DNA of 64,000 nucleotides from positions 62,001 through 126,000 of the forward strand of contig NZ_JAEDAJ010000007.1 in NCBI RefSeq assembly GCF_016623465.1, written 5' to 3'. The notes under the pieces were generated by a model. It did not search any database and had not been told where the DNA came from. It saw only the letters and a program-made list of their open reading frames with translations. Position 1 is the first letter of the stretch. Every line of letters begins with the position of its first letter. The DNA comes from Brachybacterium halotolerans (lineage in GTDB: Bacteria; Actinomycetota; Actinomycetes; Actinomycetales; Dermabacteraceae). Shown here piece after piece: positions 55,321 to 63,159 of this stretch. The position numbers were made by a program, and so were the translations under genes.

Positions 55321-56998
55321 TCACGATCTGCGCCCGATCGTCCTGGCCAACGACGTGCGCGGCGTCGCCGGGAAGACCCTGGACGAGGACGTCGTGCGCG
55401 CCTTCGGCGCCGCGTTCGCCGACAGCCTCGAGGCCAAGGACCTGATCCTCGGCCACGACATGCGCCTGAGCTCCCCGCAGCTCGCCCGCGCCTTCGCCGA
55501 GGGCGCGGTGCGCCGCGGAGCCACGGTCGGCCTCGCCGGGCTGAGCGCGACCGACCAGCTGTACTGCGCCTCCGGCCTCTACCGGGCGGCGGGCGCCATG
55601 ATCACCGCTTCCCACAACCCCGGGCAGGACAACGGCATCAAGCTGTGCCTGCCCGGCGCGCGCCCCATCAGCCGCGACACCGGCCTCGACGACCTCCGCG
55701 TGCGCGCCGAGGAGCTGCTCGACGCCGGGGAGATCCCCGAGATCCCCGGCGGCCGGCTGCAGGAGCTCGACACTCTCGAGGACTACGTCGCGACCGTGCT
55801 GCGGCTCGCCCCCGTGCAGGGGACGCGGTCGCTCAGGGTGGTCGTCGACGCCGGCAACGGGATGGCGGGGCTGACGATGCCCGCCGTGGCCGCCCACCTG
55901 TCCGGCGTCGAGATGATCGGTCTGCACCTCGAGCTCGACGGCTCGTTCCCGCACCATCCCGCCGATCCGACGGACCCCGCGAACCTCGCCGATCTGGCCG
56001 CGCGAGTGCGCGAGGAGGACGCAGACCTGGGGCTCGCCTTCGACGGCGACGCGGACCGCTGCACCGTGGTCGACGAGACCGGCGCCCCGGTGCCGCCCTC
56101 CGCCGTGACCGCGCTGATCGCCGCACGGGAGATCGCCCGGGCGCGCGCCCGGGGCGAGGAGTCCCCGACGGTCGTCGCGAACGTCGTCTCCTCCCGGCAC
56201 GTCGCCGAGACCGTCGAGGCCGCGGGCGGGCGCTTCCTGGTGACCCCCGTCGGGCACTCGCTCATCAAGGCGATCATGGAGCGCGAGGACGCCGTGTTCG
56301 GTGGCGAGCACTCCGCCCACTACTACTTCCGCGAGTTCTTCCGCGCCGACTCCGGCATGCTCGCGGCCCTGCACGTGCTCGCGGCGCTCGCGGAGAGCGG
56401 GTCGAGCATGTCCGCGCTGGTCGCAGGGCACACGCCCTATGCCGCGAGCGGGGAGATCAATCGCCGTCCCGCATCCGCCGCCGCGATGCGCGAGGCGATC
56501 CGTGCGGCCTTCGCCCCGCGCGAGGGCGTCGAGATCGACGAGCTCGACGGGCTGACCGTGCGGCACTGGGGCGCGGAGGGGGAGCAGTGGTGGTTCTCCC
56601 TGCGCTCCTCCAACACCCAGCAGGCGCTGCGGCTGAACGTCGAGGCGGCCGACGAGGCGACCATGCGCGCCGTGCGCGACGAGGTGCTCGCGATGATCGA
56701 CGAGGGCACGGGTGACGACACGGTGCGCGACGACATGGTGCGCGACGACTCGGTGCACGAGGACCAGCACGAGCACGAGAGCGGGGGCGGGGTCGCGATG
56801 AGCAGCGAGGCCGGATTCGACGGGCCGGCGTGGCTGCGTCGGGTCCTGCGCTGCCCCCAGTGCGGGGCAGAGCTCTCCGACGCCGTCTCGCAGGATGGTG
56901 CGGAGGACGGCGCGGCCGACGTGCTGCGCTGCGCCGAGCAGGGGCACGAGTACCGCATCCGCGGCGGCATCCCCGTGCTCATCGCCGGGCGCGACTGA
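55313..56998 (+). CDS. manB: Phosphomannomutase fused to a Trm112-like zinc-ribbon domain
   Basis: 561 residues. Residues 1-460 form a phosphomannomutase/phosphoglucomutase: MITASHNPGQDNGIK with the phosphoserine, FDGDADRC metal loop, FGGEHSAHYYF sugar loop, and RSSNTQQALRLNVE, where the usual NTEP reads NTQQ. It makes mannose-1-phosphate for GDP-mannose. After a linker with three 15-base repeats, residues about 500-561 form a Trm112-like domain (LRRVLRCPQCGAELSD... LRC... YRIRGGIPVLIAGRD). In other actinobacteria this is a separate gene just downstream; here there is no stop between them. ATG at 55313 overlaps DUF3499 by 8 bases. Confidence 0.88.
   Translation: MTDHDLRPIVLANDVRGVAGKTLDEDVVRAFGAAFADSLEAKDLILGHDMRLSSPQLARAFAEGAVRRGATVGLAGLSATDQLYCASGLYRAAGAMITASHNPGQDNGIKLCLPGARPISRDTGLDDLRVRAEELLDAGEIPEIPGGRLQELDTLEDYVATVLRLAPVQGTRSLRVVVDAGNGMAGLTMPAVAAHLSGVEMIGLHLELDGSFPHHPADPTDPANLADLAARVREEDADLGLAFDGDADRCTVVDETGAPVPPSAVTALIAAREIARARARGEESPTVVANVVSSRHVAETVEAAGGRFLVTPVGHSLIKAIMEREDAVFGGEHSAHYYFREFFRADSGMLAALHVLAALAESGSSMSALVAGHTPYAASGEINRRPASAAAMREAIRAAFAPREGVEIDELDGLTVRHWGAEGEQWWFSLRSSNTQQALRLNVEAADEATMRAVRDEVLAMIDEGTGDDTVRDDMVRDDSVHEDQHEHESGGGVAMSSEAGFDGPAWLRRVLRCPQCGAELSDAVSQDGAEDGAADVLRCAEQGHEYRIRGGIPVLIAGRD
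56722..56766. repeat. 15-bp tandem repeat, three copies, in the manB linker
   Basis: GGTGCGCGACGACAT, GGTGCGCGACGACTC and GGTGCACGAGGACCA follow each other directly and code Val-Arg/His-Asp/Glu-Asp repeats between the mutase and the Trm112-like domain. The unit is a multiple of three, so the frame is kept. Confidence 0.75.
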
Positions 56999-57032
56999 CC
57001 GCTGCGCGTCCCTCCCCGCAGCGCGGCGAATG

Positions 57033-57887
57033 CTACTGCGCGAAGGGCACCGCGCGCACATCGGCCGCGAGCTCGCGCTCGCGCTCCGCGGCGGCGCGCA
57101 GCTTCTCCTCGTCGCGTCGGGAGCGCTCGGCGAGCACGGCCCGCAGGAACATCTCGGGATCGGTCCCGGGCGGCGGCGCGGGCGTCACCGAGGGCATGGT
57201 GCGCTGCAGCAGATCGCGGGCGATCTCGCGGCGCGAATCCGGATTCAGCGCGTGCGCGCGGGGCAGGAACGAGCGCACGTCCTGCAGCAGCGGCAGCGGC
57301 AGGCGGCCCACGTCTGCCCCCGCCGCCCAGGCACTGAGCTCTTCGGGCATCCGCTCGCGCACCGGACGCGGGGCGCGCATGCGCTCCTGGATCACCATGG
57401 TGCCGGCGAGCATGTCGCCGAGCCGCCGCGAGCGCCGGTCGACGAGCGCCGTGACCAGGGCGATCGCACCCGTCGTCGACCAGATCTCGAGCATCGCCAT
57501 GAGGGCCCGCAGCAGGCTCTGGCGCGCATGCACCGGGCCTCCGTCCTCGCGCACCACGCGCGTGCCCGTCGCCAGGCGGCCCAGGCTGCGCCCGCCCATC
57601 AGCAGCTCGGTGAGCACAGGGTAGCCGAGGAAGGCGAGCACGCTCGCGAGGACCAGGGCGGCCTGCACGAAGCCGGAGTCCAGCCCCGTGCGGGAGGCGA
57701 GCGCGACGACGCCCACCGTCGACCCGATGCTCAGGGCGAGCATGACGGCGCCGTCGATCAGATAGGACAGCAGGCGGGTCGCGAAGGAGGCGGGGCGCAG
57801 GTCCAGGTGGACGGCCTCGCCGGTGACGATCGCATCGCGCGAGGCGCTCGGGGCGCTCCCGCTCGTCGGACCCGCTGCCGTGGACAT
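57033..57887 (-). CDS. RDD family membrane protein
   Basis: 284 residues. The RDD domain lies at about 30-170 with ATRLLSYLIDGAVML (Arg and Asp of the RDD name), helices VQAALVLASVLAFLGYPVL and ALMAMLEIW, and DRRSRRLGDMLAGTMVI. The last 110 residues are cytoplasmic and rich in Arg/Glu with a coiled-coil-like end. RDD next to SpoIIM, DUF58 and MoxR genes is a standard actinobacterial group (Rv3692-Rv3695 in M. tuberculosis); function unknown, transport or envelope upkeep suggested. A GAGACT hexamer 6 bases before the ATG is a poor leaderless -10. Confidence 0.85.
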   Translation of the reverse strand: MSTAAGPTSGSAPSASRDAIVTGEAVHLDLRPASFATRLLSYLIDGAVMLALSIGSTVGVVALASRTGLDSGFVQAALVLASVLAFLGYPVLTELLMGGRSLGRLATGTRVVREDGGPVHARQSLLRALMAMLEIWSTTGAIALVTALVDRRSRRLGDMLAGTMVIQERMRAPRPVRERMPEELSAWAAGADVGRLPLPLLQDVRSFLPRAHALNPDSRREIARDLLQRTMPSVTPAPPPGTDPEMFLRAVLAERSRRDEEKLRAAAERERELAADVRAVPFAQ

Positions 57888-57991
57888 GCGCCCAGTCTCC
57901 CATCGGCGCGCGCGAGCGGCCTCACCCGGAGGTCGACGAGCGCACCGCGGCGCCTCGACTTTCGTCGCACGTGCGCTCCGCGCGCCTCGCC

Positions 57992-57997
57992 TACGCT
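57992..57997 (+). promoter_or_regulatory. Leaderless promoter -10 of the SpoIIM-family gene
   Basis: TACGCT, then 6 bases (GGCGAG), then GTG at 58004. This decides GTG as the start over an in-frame ATG at 57971. Confidence 0.6.
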
Positions 57998-58003
57998 GGC
58001 GAG

Positions 58004-58999
58004 GTGGACACCGACGCCTTCATCGCCGTGCACCGCGAGGACTGGGACCGCCTCGCGGTGCTCACCCGCACCCGCGATCTGGACGCCGCGGGCATCGACG
58101 AGCTGATCGCGCTGTACCGGCGCACCGCGACCCACCTGTCCACGGTGCGCTCGACGAACCCCGATCCGGTGCTCACCGCGCGCCTGTCCGTGCTGCTGCA
58201 GCGCGCGCGGCTGCGGATCACCGGCGCGCGGGTCCCTCTGTGGCGGCGCGTGCGCGACCTGCTCTGGGAGGACCTGCCCGCGGCCCTGCACGAGGCCCGC
58301 TGGTGGGTCGCCGGATGCGCCGCGCTGCTGCTCGTGACCGCGCTGGTGTCCGGTCTGTGGTTCGGCCTGGACCCGTCGGCCCGCTCCGCCGTGCTCACCG
58401 AGGCCGAGCAGCGCCGGCTCGCCCAGCACGACTTCGTCGGCTACTACTCCCAGGGCGAGGCCAGCGGCTTCGCGGCGAGCGTGTGGACGAACAACGCCTG
58501 GATCGCCCTGCAGTCGGTGGTGCTCGGCGTGACCGGCGTGTGGCCGGCGTGGATGCTGCTGAACAACGGCCTGAACATCGGGCTCTCGGGCGGGGTCCTC
58601 GCCGCGCACGGCCACCTGGGCACGCTGCTGGTGTACCTGCTGCCGCACGGGCTGCTCGAGCTCACGGCGATCTGCGTGGGAGCGGGCGCCGGTCTGCGCC
58701 TGTTCTGGGCGTGGGTGCACCCCGGGCCGCTGCCGCGCACGTGGGCGCTCGCCCGCGCGGCCCGCGCGATGATCACCGTGGGCGTGGGGCTCGTGGCCGT
58801 GCTGCTGGTCTCCGGGCTGATCGAGGCCTTCGTGACGCCCAGCTCCCTCCCCGCCGCCGTGCGCATCGGCATCGGCGTGCTCGCCTGGGCCGCGTTCCTC
58901 GCGGTGATGATCGTCCGCGGGCGCCGGGTCGCCCGCGCCGGGATCACCGGCGACCTCCCCGAGGAGGTCGTGGGGGATCAGGTGGCCGTCGCCGCCTGA
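58004..58999 (+). CDS. SpoIIM (stage II sporulation protein M) family membrane protein
   Basis: 331 residues. A cytoplasmic helical head (VHREDWDRLAVLTRTRDL, LIALYRRTATHLS) precedes about six membrane helices: WWVAGCAALLLVTALVSGLWF, IALQSVVLGVTGVWPAWMLLNNGLNIG, LGTLLVYLLPHGLLELTAICVGAG and others. The HGLLELTAI motif with conserved His and Glu is characteristic of SpoIIM. In non-sporulating actinobacteria its role is unknown. Divergent from the RDD gene and convergent with the DUF58 operon, which is its usual company. Confidence 0.88.
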   Translation: MDTDAFIAVHREDWDRLAVLTRTRDLDAAGIDELIALYRRTATHLSTVRSTNPDPVLTARLSVLLQRARLRITGARVPLWRRVRDLLWEDLPAALHEARWWVAGCAALLLVTALVSGLWFGLDPSARSAVLTEAEQRRLAQHDFVGYYSQGEASGFAASVWTNNAWIALQSVVLGVTGVWPAWMLLNNGLNIGLSGGVLAAHGHLGTLLVYLLPHGLLELTAICVGAGAGLRLFWAWVHPGPLPRTWALARAARAMITVGVGLVAVLLVSGLIEAFVTPSSLPAAVRIGIGVLAWAAFLAVMIVRGRRVARAGITGDLPEEVVGDQVAVAA

Positions 59000-59038
59000 G
59001 CGCCGCCGGCGGCGGGCGACGGGCGACGGGCGAACTGC

Positions 59039-60343
59039 TCAGAGCCTGCCGGCGGCCTTGAGGGCGAGGTACTGATCGGCGATCGCCTGGGGGAGGTCGT
59101 CGGGGACGACGTCCACGACATGCGCCCCGCAGCGCTCGAGCGCACGTGCCGTGCCCTCGCGCTCGATGGTCTCCTGCTCTGCCGACGCGGCCCGGTAGAC
59201 CGCCCCGATGCTCCCGCGCTCGCGCGCCATGCTCGCGAGCGCCGGGTCGGCCGCGGAGCCGACGATCAGCGGATGATCGGCGGCGATGCGGGAGGCGACG
59301 GGGAGCAGTCCCTGGCCGGCCGCTCCCGGCTCGATCGGCGTGAGCAGGACGACGAGGGCTCCGCGGCGGGCCCGTCGGCGGATCTCCGAGGCGACCATCT
59401 CCCAGTCGGACTCGACGAGGGCCGGCTCGACCGGGGCGGTCGCCGCGACCACGTCGTGCAGCACCGTGCGGGCGTTGCCGCCGTGCACCTGCACGTGGGG
59501 GACGCGGTCGGCGCACAGCACGTCCACCCGATCGCCGGCCTGCGCGGCGAGCGCCGTGAGCAGCAGCGTGGCATCGAGCGCGGAGTCCAGCCGCGGGGCG
59601 TCGCCCACGCGGCCCGCGGACGTCCGCGAGGTGTCCACGACGATCAGTACGTGACGGTCGCGCTCGGGCCGCCAGGTGCGCACCACGACGCTGCGGCGGC
59701 GGGCGGTCGCCCGCCAGTCGATCGAGCGCACGTCGTCGCCGTCCACGAAGTCCCGCAGGGAGTCGAACTCCGTGCCCTGGCCGCGCTGGTGGACGGCCGC
59801 GAGGCCCTCGATCTCCCGCAGGCGGCGCATGCGCGAGGGCAGGTGGCGGCGCGAGCCGAAGGCGTGCAGGGCCAGCAGCTCCCCGGGCACCTGCCGCGTC
59901 CCGCGGCGCTCGATCAGACCCAGCCTGCCGCGCACGGCGAGCACGAGCGCGCGGCTCGTGTGCCGGCCGCGCCGGGTGGGGCGGAACACCTGGTCCACGG
60001 CCCGGCGCTCCCGCGCGGGGATCGTGAGCTCTGCGCGCTGGTCGGCGAGTCCGGCCGTCGGGTTCCAGGCGTCGCGCAGGCGGACGTCGACGCCGCGGTC
60101 GCCGGGGTTCGTCACCAGCAGGCGGCCCGTGCCCTCCTCCCCGAGACGCACCTGCCCGGGGGAGCGGCGCCGCACCAGCAGGGTCTTGGGCGACGGCGTG
60201 AGCAGGAGGTCGAGCACCAGCAGCGCGACCCACACGAGGGCGCACACCAGCACAGTCGCCCAGTGCGGGACGAGCACGATCGGCAGCGCGCCGACGACGC
60301 CCAGCAGGGCGCCGCGCAGCCTCAGGGCGGGCAGGTCCCTCAC
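59039..60343 (-). CDS. DUF58 domain protein (membrane-anchored, VWA-like)
   Basis: 434 residues. Two N-terminal helices (ALLGVVGALPIVLVPHWATVLVCALVWVALLVLDLLL). A beta-rich middle is followed by the DUF58 core REIEGLAAVHQRGQGTEFDSLRDFVDGDDVRSIDWRATARR, then a von Willebrand A-like part with a partial MIDAS (VLIVVDTSRTSA). DUF58 proteins work with MoxR ATPases in complex assembly or envelope stress. GTG at 60343 has AGGAG 7 bases upstream. It is 10 bases after the MoxR stop in the same operon. Confidence 0.9.
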   Translation of the reverse strand: MRDLPALRLRGALLGVVGALPIVLVPHWATVLVCALVWVALLVLDLLLTPSPKTLLVRRRSPGQVRLGEEGTGRLLVTNPGDRGVDVRLRDAWNPTAGLADQRAELTIPARERRAVDQVFRPTRRGRHTSRALVLAVRGRLGLIERRGTRQVPGELLALHAFGSRRHLPSRMRRLREIEGLAAVHQRGQGTEFDSLRDFVDGDDVRSIDWRATARRRSVVVRTWRPERDRHVLIVVDTSRTSAGRVGDAPRLDSALDATLLLTALAAQAGDRVDVLCADRVPHVQVHGGNARTVLHDVVAATAPVEPALVESDWEMVASEIRRRARRGALVVLLTPIEPGAAGQGLLPVASRIAADHPLIVGSAADPALASMARERGSIGAVYRAASAEQETIEREGTARALERCGAHVVDVVPDDLPQAIADQYLALKAAGRL

Positions 60344-60353
60344 GTCCGGCTCC

Positions 60354-61340
60354 TCAGCGGGGGACCGGCACGCCGGCCAGCGTCGCGGCGAGCACCGCCT
60401 GCACCTGCGAGCCCTCGAGCTCGGCCTCGGTGGTCAGGCGCACCCGGTGGGAGAGGGTCGCAGGGGCCATGGTCTTCACGTCGTCGGGCGTCACGAAGTC
60501 GCGGCCGGTGAGGTACGCCCAGGCGCTCGCCGTGCGCAGCAGCGCGATCGCCCCGCGCGGGGAGACGCCGAGGGACAGGCTCGGGGAGCGCCGGGTCGCG
60601 CGGCACACGTCCACCACGTACTCGAGGACGCTCTGCTCGGCGCGCACCTGGCGCACCTCCTCCTGGGCGGCGCGCAGGGAGGCGGGATCGGCGACGGTGC
60701 GCAGCCCCGCCGCGGCGAGGTCCCGGGTGTCGAAGCCCTCCGCGTGGCGGCGCAGCACGTCCACCTCCTGCTCGCGCTCGGGCAGCGGCAGCACGGCCTT
60801 GAGGAGGAAGCGGTCCAGCTGCGCCTCGGGCAGGGCGTAGGTGCCGTCGAACTCGATGGGGTTCTGCGTGGCGACCACCATGAACGGATCCGGGAGCGCG
60901 CGCGGCCGGCCGTCGATCGTCACCTGCCGCTCCTCCATCGCCTCGAGCAGCGCCGACTGGGTCTTCGGGGGCGTGCGGTTGATCTCGTCGGCCAGCAGCA
61001 GGTTCGTGAACACGGGGCCCTCGCGGAAGACGAGGTCCGAGGTCGAGTTGTCGTAGACCAGGGAGCCGGTGACGTCGCCCGGCATCATGTCCGGCGTGAA
61101 CTGGACGCGGCGCATGTCCACGTCGAGCGCCTCGGCGAGGGAGCGCACCAGCAGGGTCTTGGCGACGCCCGGCACGCCCTCGAGGAGCACGTGGCCGCGG
61201 CACAGCAGCGCGACCACCAGGCTTGTGACGGCCGCGTCCTGGCCCACCACCGCCTTGTGGATCTCGTCGCTCAGGGCGCGCAGGCGCTCGCGCGGGCTCT
61301 CGGGCGCGGGCGGCGTCGGCTGATCGGGGACTGCGCTCAT
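60354..61340 (-). CDS. moxR: MoxR-family AAA+ ATPase
   Basis: 328 residues. Walker A EGVPGVAKTLLVRSLA, the FTPDMMPGDVTGS MoxR signature, Walker B LLLADEINRTPPKTQSALLEAMEE, sensor 1 VVATQNPIEFDGTYALPEAQLDRF, and the arginine-finger and lid regions down to residue 320. MoxR ATPases act as chaperones for partner proteins that carry VWA domains; the DUF58 protein encoded next would be the partner. ATG at 61340 overlaps the DUF4350 stop, and the operon runs DUF4129, DUF4350, moxR, DUF58. Confidence 0.94.
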   Translation of the reverse strand: MSAVPDQPTPPAPESPRERLRALSDEIHKAVVGQDAAVTSLVVALLCRGHVLLEGVPGVAKTLLVRSLAEALDVDMRRVQFTPDMMPGDVTGSLVYDNSTSDLVFREGPVFTNLLLADEINRTPPKTQSALLEAMEERQVTIDGRPRALPDPFMVVATQNPIEFDGTYALPEAQLDRFLLKAVLPLPEREQEVDVLRRHAEGFDTRDLAAAGLRTVADPASLRAAQEEVRQVRAEQSVLEYVVDVCRATRRSPSLSLGVSPRGAIALLRTASAWAYLTGRDFVTPDDVKTMAPATLSHRVRLTTEAELEGSQVQAVLAATLAGVPVPR

Positions 61341-62542
61341 CGGTGGATCTCCTTCTCGAGGGCGTCGAGGTCTTCGCTCAGGCGCAGCAGCTCCTGGTCG
61401 CTGCGCACGGGGGTGGGGCCCAGCAGCGTCCGCAGCTGCTCGGGCGCGAGAGAGGTATGGGGCGCGAGGGCCGCGATCAGCGCGTCCAGGCGGCCCTCGC
61501 GGCGCACGCCGAGCCGGGAGGCCAGACGCACGGCGGTCCGCGTTCGCAGCGAGCGGGCCGCGGCGTCGCGCGCATCGGCCCGATGCAGCAGGTGGGCCCG
61601 GCCCACGGTCAGCTCGCGGGCGCGCACGCTCACGGGCAGGGGCTCGACGACCACCGGGCCGAGCCGGCGCGAGAGGGCGAGGAGGACGGCGAGGATGATC
61701 GCGCACGCCCACAGCGCCAGCGGCAGCGCGAAGTCCGGCAGCCGGTCCAGGAGCGAGGGGTGCTCCTCGGCGAGGGGGTCCGTGGGCGAGGGGACGTACC
61801 AGGTGAGGGCGGAGGCGCCGTCGTCCCCGCCGAGGGCGTTCAGGGCGACCGCCGCGTTGTCGAGGTCCCCCACTCCCGCGTTGGTCAGCAGCGTCGCCGA
61901 GCCCAGCACCGTGACGCCCTCCCCGGTGACCACGGCCGCGCCGTCGCCATGGCGGAAGCACGCATCGAAGCCGTCCCCCGCGCGGTAGAGGGTCGCGCTC
62001 TTCGCGACGTCCTCCGCGGGACCCACGCGGATCTCGCGGGCGTGCAGGGACGCCGCCGCGCAGGAGTCGTCGGCCCCCAGGCTCGTGGTCTCCTTCAGCG
62101 ACCCGGCGGGACGGATGTCCGGGGCCAGGTGCGCGAGGACGAAGAAGCTCGGGCGCACGAGCACCAGGTGTCCGTGGCCGCTCGCGCGGGCCTCGGCCAG
62201 GCGGTCGAGCTGGGCGGCGTCGAGCGCCGAGGGGTCGGTGACCAGCACCGTGCGGCCCTCGGCGAGGGCCTGCGCGGCGTCGGTCGTGTACCGGCGGACC
62301 TCGAGGTCCGTGCCCTCGCCCTCGAGGACGCGGGCCACGGCCTTCGAGCCCTGGGGCGTGGGCGCGGCGGGTTCGAGGGGGCCGTCGCGGAAGGTGCCGC
62401 GCAGGGCGACGGCGAGCACCGCTGCGAGCACCACGAGGGCGAGCGCGACCGTGAGCACGCGCGTGGAGGTGCGCGGCCCTGGCCGATCGGGGGCGGCGGG
62501 TGCGGCGGGTGCGGAAGCGGCGGAGGTGGTCGGGGCCGTCAT
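61337..62542 (-). CDS. DUF4350 domain protein
   Basis: 401 residues. An Ala/Pro-rich head and one helix (VLTVALALVVLAAVLAVAL) precede an outer domain with TPQGSKAVARVLEGEGTDLEVRRYTT and VLVTDPSALDAAQLDRLAEA, the DUF4350 core with a glutamine-amidotransferase-like shape. A second helix (LPLALWACAIILAVLLALSRR) and a cytoplasmic tail follow, the tail ending in charged helices. Both ends overlap neighbours by 4 bases. It is regularly found with MoxR/DUF58/DUF4129; function unknown. Confidence 0.85.
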   Translation of the reverse strand: MTAPTTSAASAPAAPAAPDRPGPRTSTRVLTVALALVVLAAVLAVALRGTFRDGPLEPAAPTPQGSKAVARVLEGEGTDLEVRRYTTDAAQALAEGRTVLVTDPSALDAAQLDRLAEARASGHGHLVLVRPSFFVLAHLAPDIRPAGSLKETTSLGADDSCAAASLHAREIRVGPAEDVAKSATLYRAGDGFDACFRHGDGAAVVTGEGVTVLGSATLLTNAGVGDLDNAAVALNALGGDDGASALTWYVPSPTDPLAEEHPSLLDRLPDFALPLALWACAIILAVLLALSRRLGPVVVEPLPVSVRARELTVGRAHLLHRADARDAAARSLRTRTAVRLASRLGVRREGRLDALIAALAPHTSLAPEQLRTLLGPTPVRSDQELLRLSEDLDALEKEIHR

Positions 62543-63153
62543 GCGGGTTCCGCCTCGCGCAGCTGCGGAGCGGCCTCGGCGAGGTACTCGGCAAGGCGCA
62601 CCACGTCCTCGGCGCTCTTGGCCTCGACCTGATGACGGGAGTAAGCGGCGGTGTCGAAGACCTGGGCGGCGCGCAGCAGGCGCGTGCGCACGTCGGGGAA
62701 GGCCCGGGAGCCCTCGTCGGCCGCCTCGTGAGCGGTCATGCCCTCGGCGAGGTCGAGAAGGGTGCGCTCCTGGAGGTCGCGCACGAGCGCGCGCATGCCC
62801 AGCACCGCCGCATCGCCGGGGCGGTGCTCGTCGGCCGCGGCGCGGGCCCGTCGGCGCAGCTCCTGCCCGCTCAGCACGGGATCCGCGTCCAGGCGCGACG
62901 AGACGCTGAGGGCTGTGTCGCGCCGCATGCGCCCGCTGCGGCGCAGCACCGCGAGGAACGAGAGCGCCACGAGCAGGACGAGGACCGCGAGCACGACGAT
63001 GAGCACCGTGGAGGCGCCGCCCGCGCCGCCGGTCAGGGAGTCCAGCCAGTCCTCGAGCATCCCCAGGAGCCAGGGGAGGAAGCCCTGGTCGCGGTGGTAC
63101 TCGCCGCGCGCGAGCTCCTCGAGGACCTTGCGGCGCGCCTCATCGGGATCCAC
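62539..63153 (-). CDS. DUF4129 domain protein
   Basis: 204 residues. The opening DPDEARRKVLEELARGEYHR and PWLLGMLEDWLDSL is typical. One membrane helix (STVLIVVLAVLVLLVALSFLAVL) is followed by a cytoplasmic DUF4129 part with helices such as GDAAVLGMRALVRDLQERTLL and MTAHEAADEGSRAFP. GTG at 63153 is the likely start. It lies 6 bases after the stop of the truncated upstream membrane gene. Function unknown, operon member with MoxR. Confidence 0.85.
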   Translation of the reverse strand: MDPDEARRKVLEELARGEYHRDQGFLPWLLGMLEDWLDSLTGGAGGASTVLIVVLAVLVLLVALSFLAVLRRSGRMRRDTALSVSSRLDADPVLSGQELRRRARAAADEHRPGDAAVLGMRALVRDLQERTLLDLAEGMTAHEAADEGSRAFPDVRTRLLRAAQVFDTAAYSRHQVEAKSAEDVVRLAEYLAEAAPQLREAEPA

Positions 63154-63159
63154 GCTCGC

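Noticed and set aside
56798-56998. Separate Trm112-like gene from an internal ATG
   Set aside because: Same frame as manB with no stop between them and no ribosome site clearly better than chance; listed as a domain of the fusion instead.
57000-57030. GCTGCG...CGCAGC hairpin between manB and the RDD gene as a terminator
   Set aside because: Only six base pairs and no T run on either strand; too weak to annotate.
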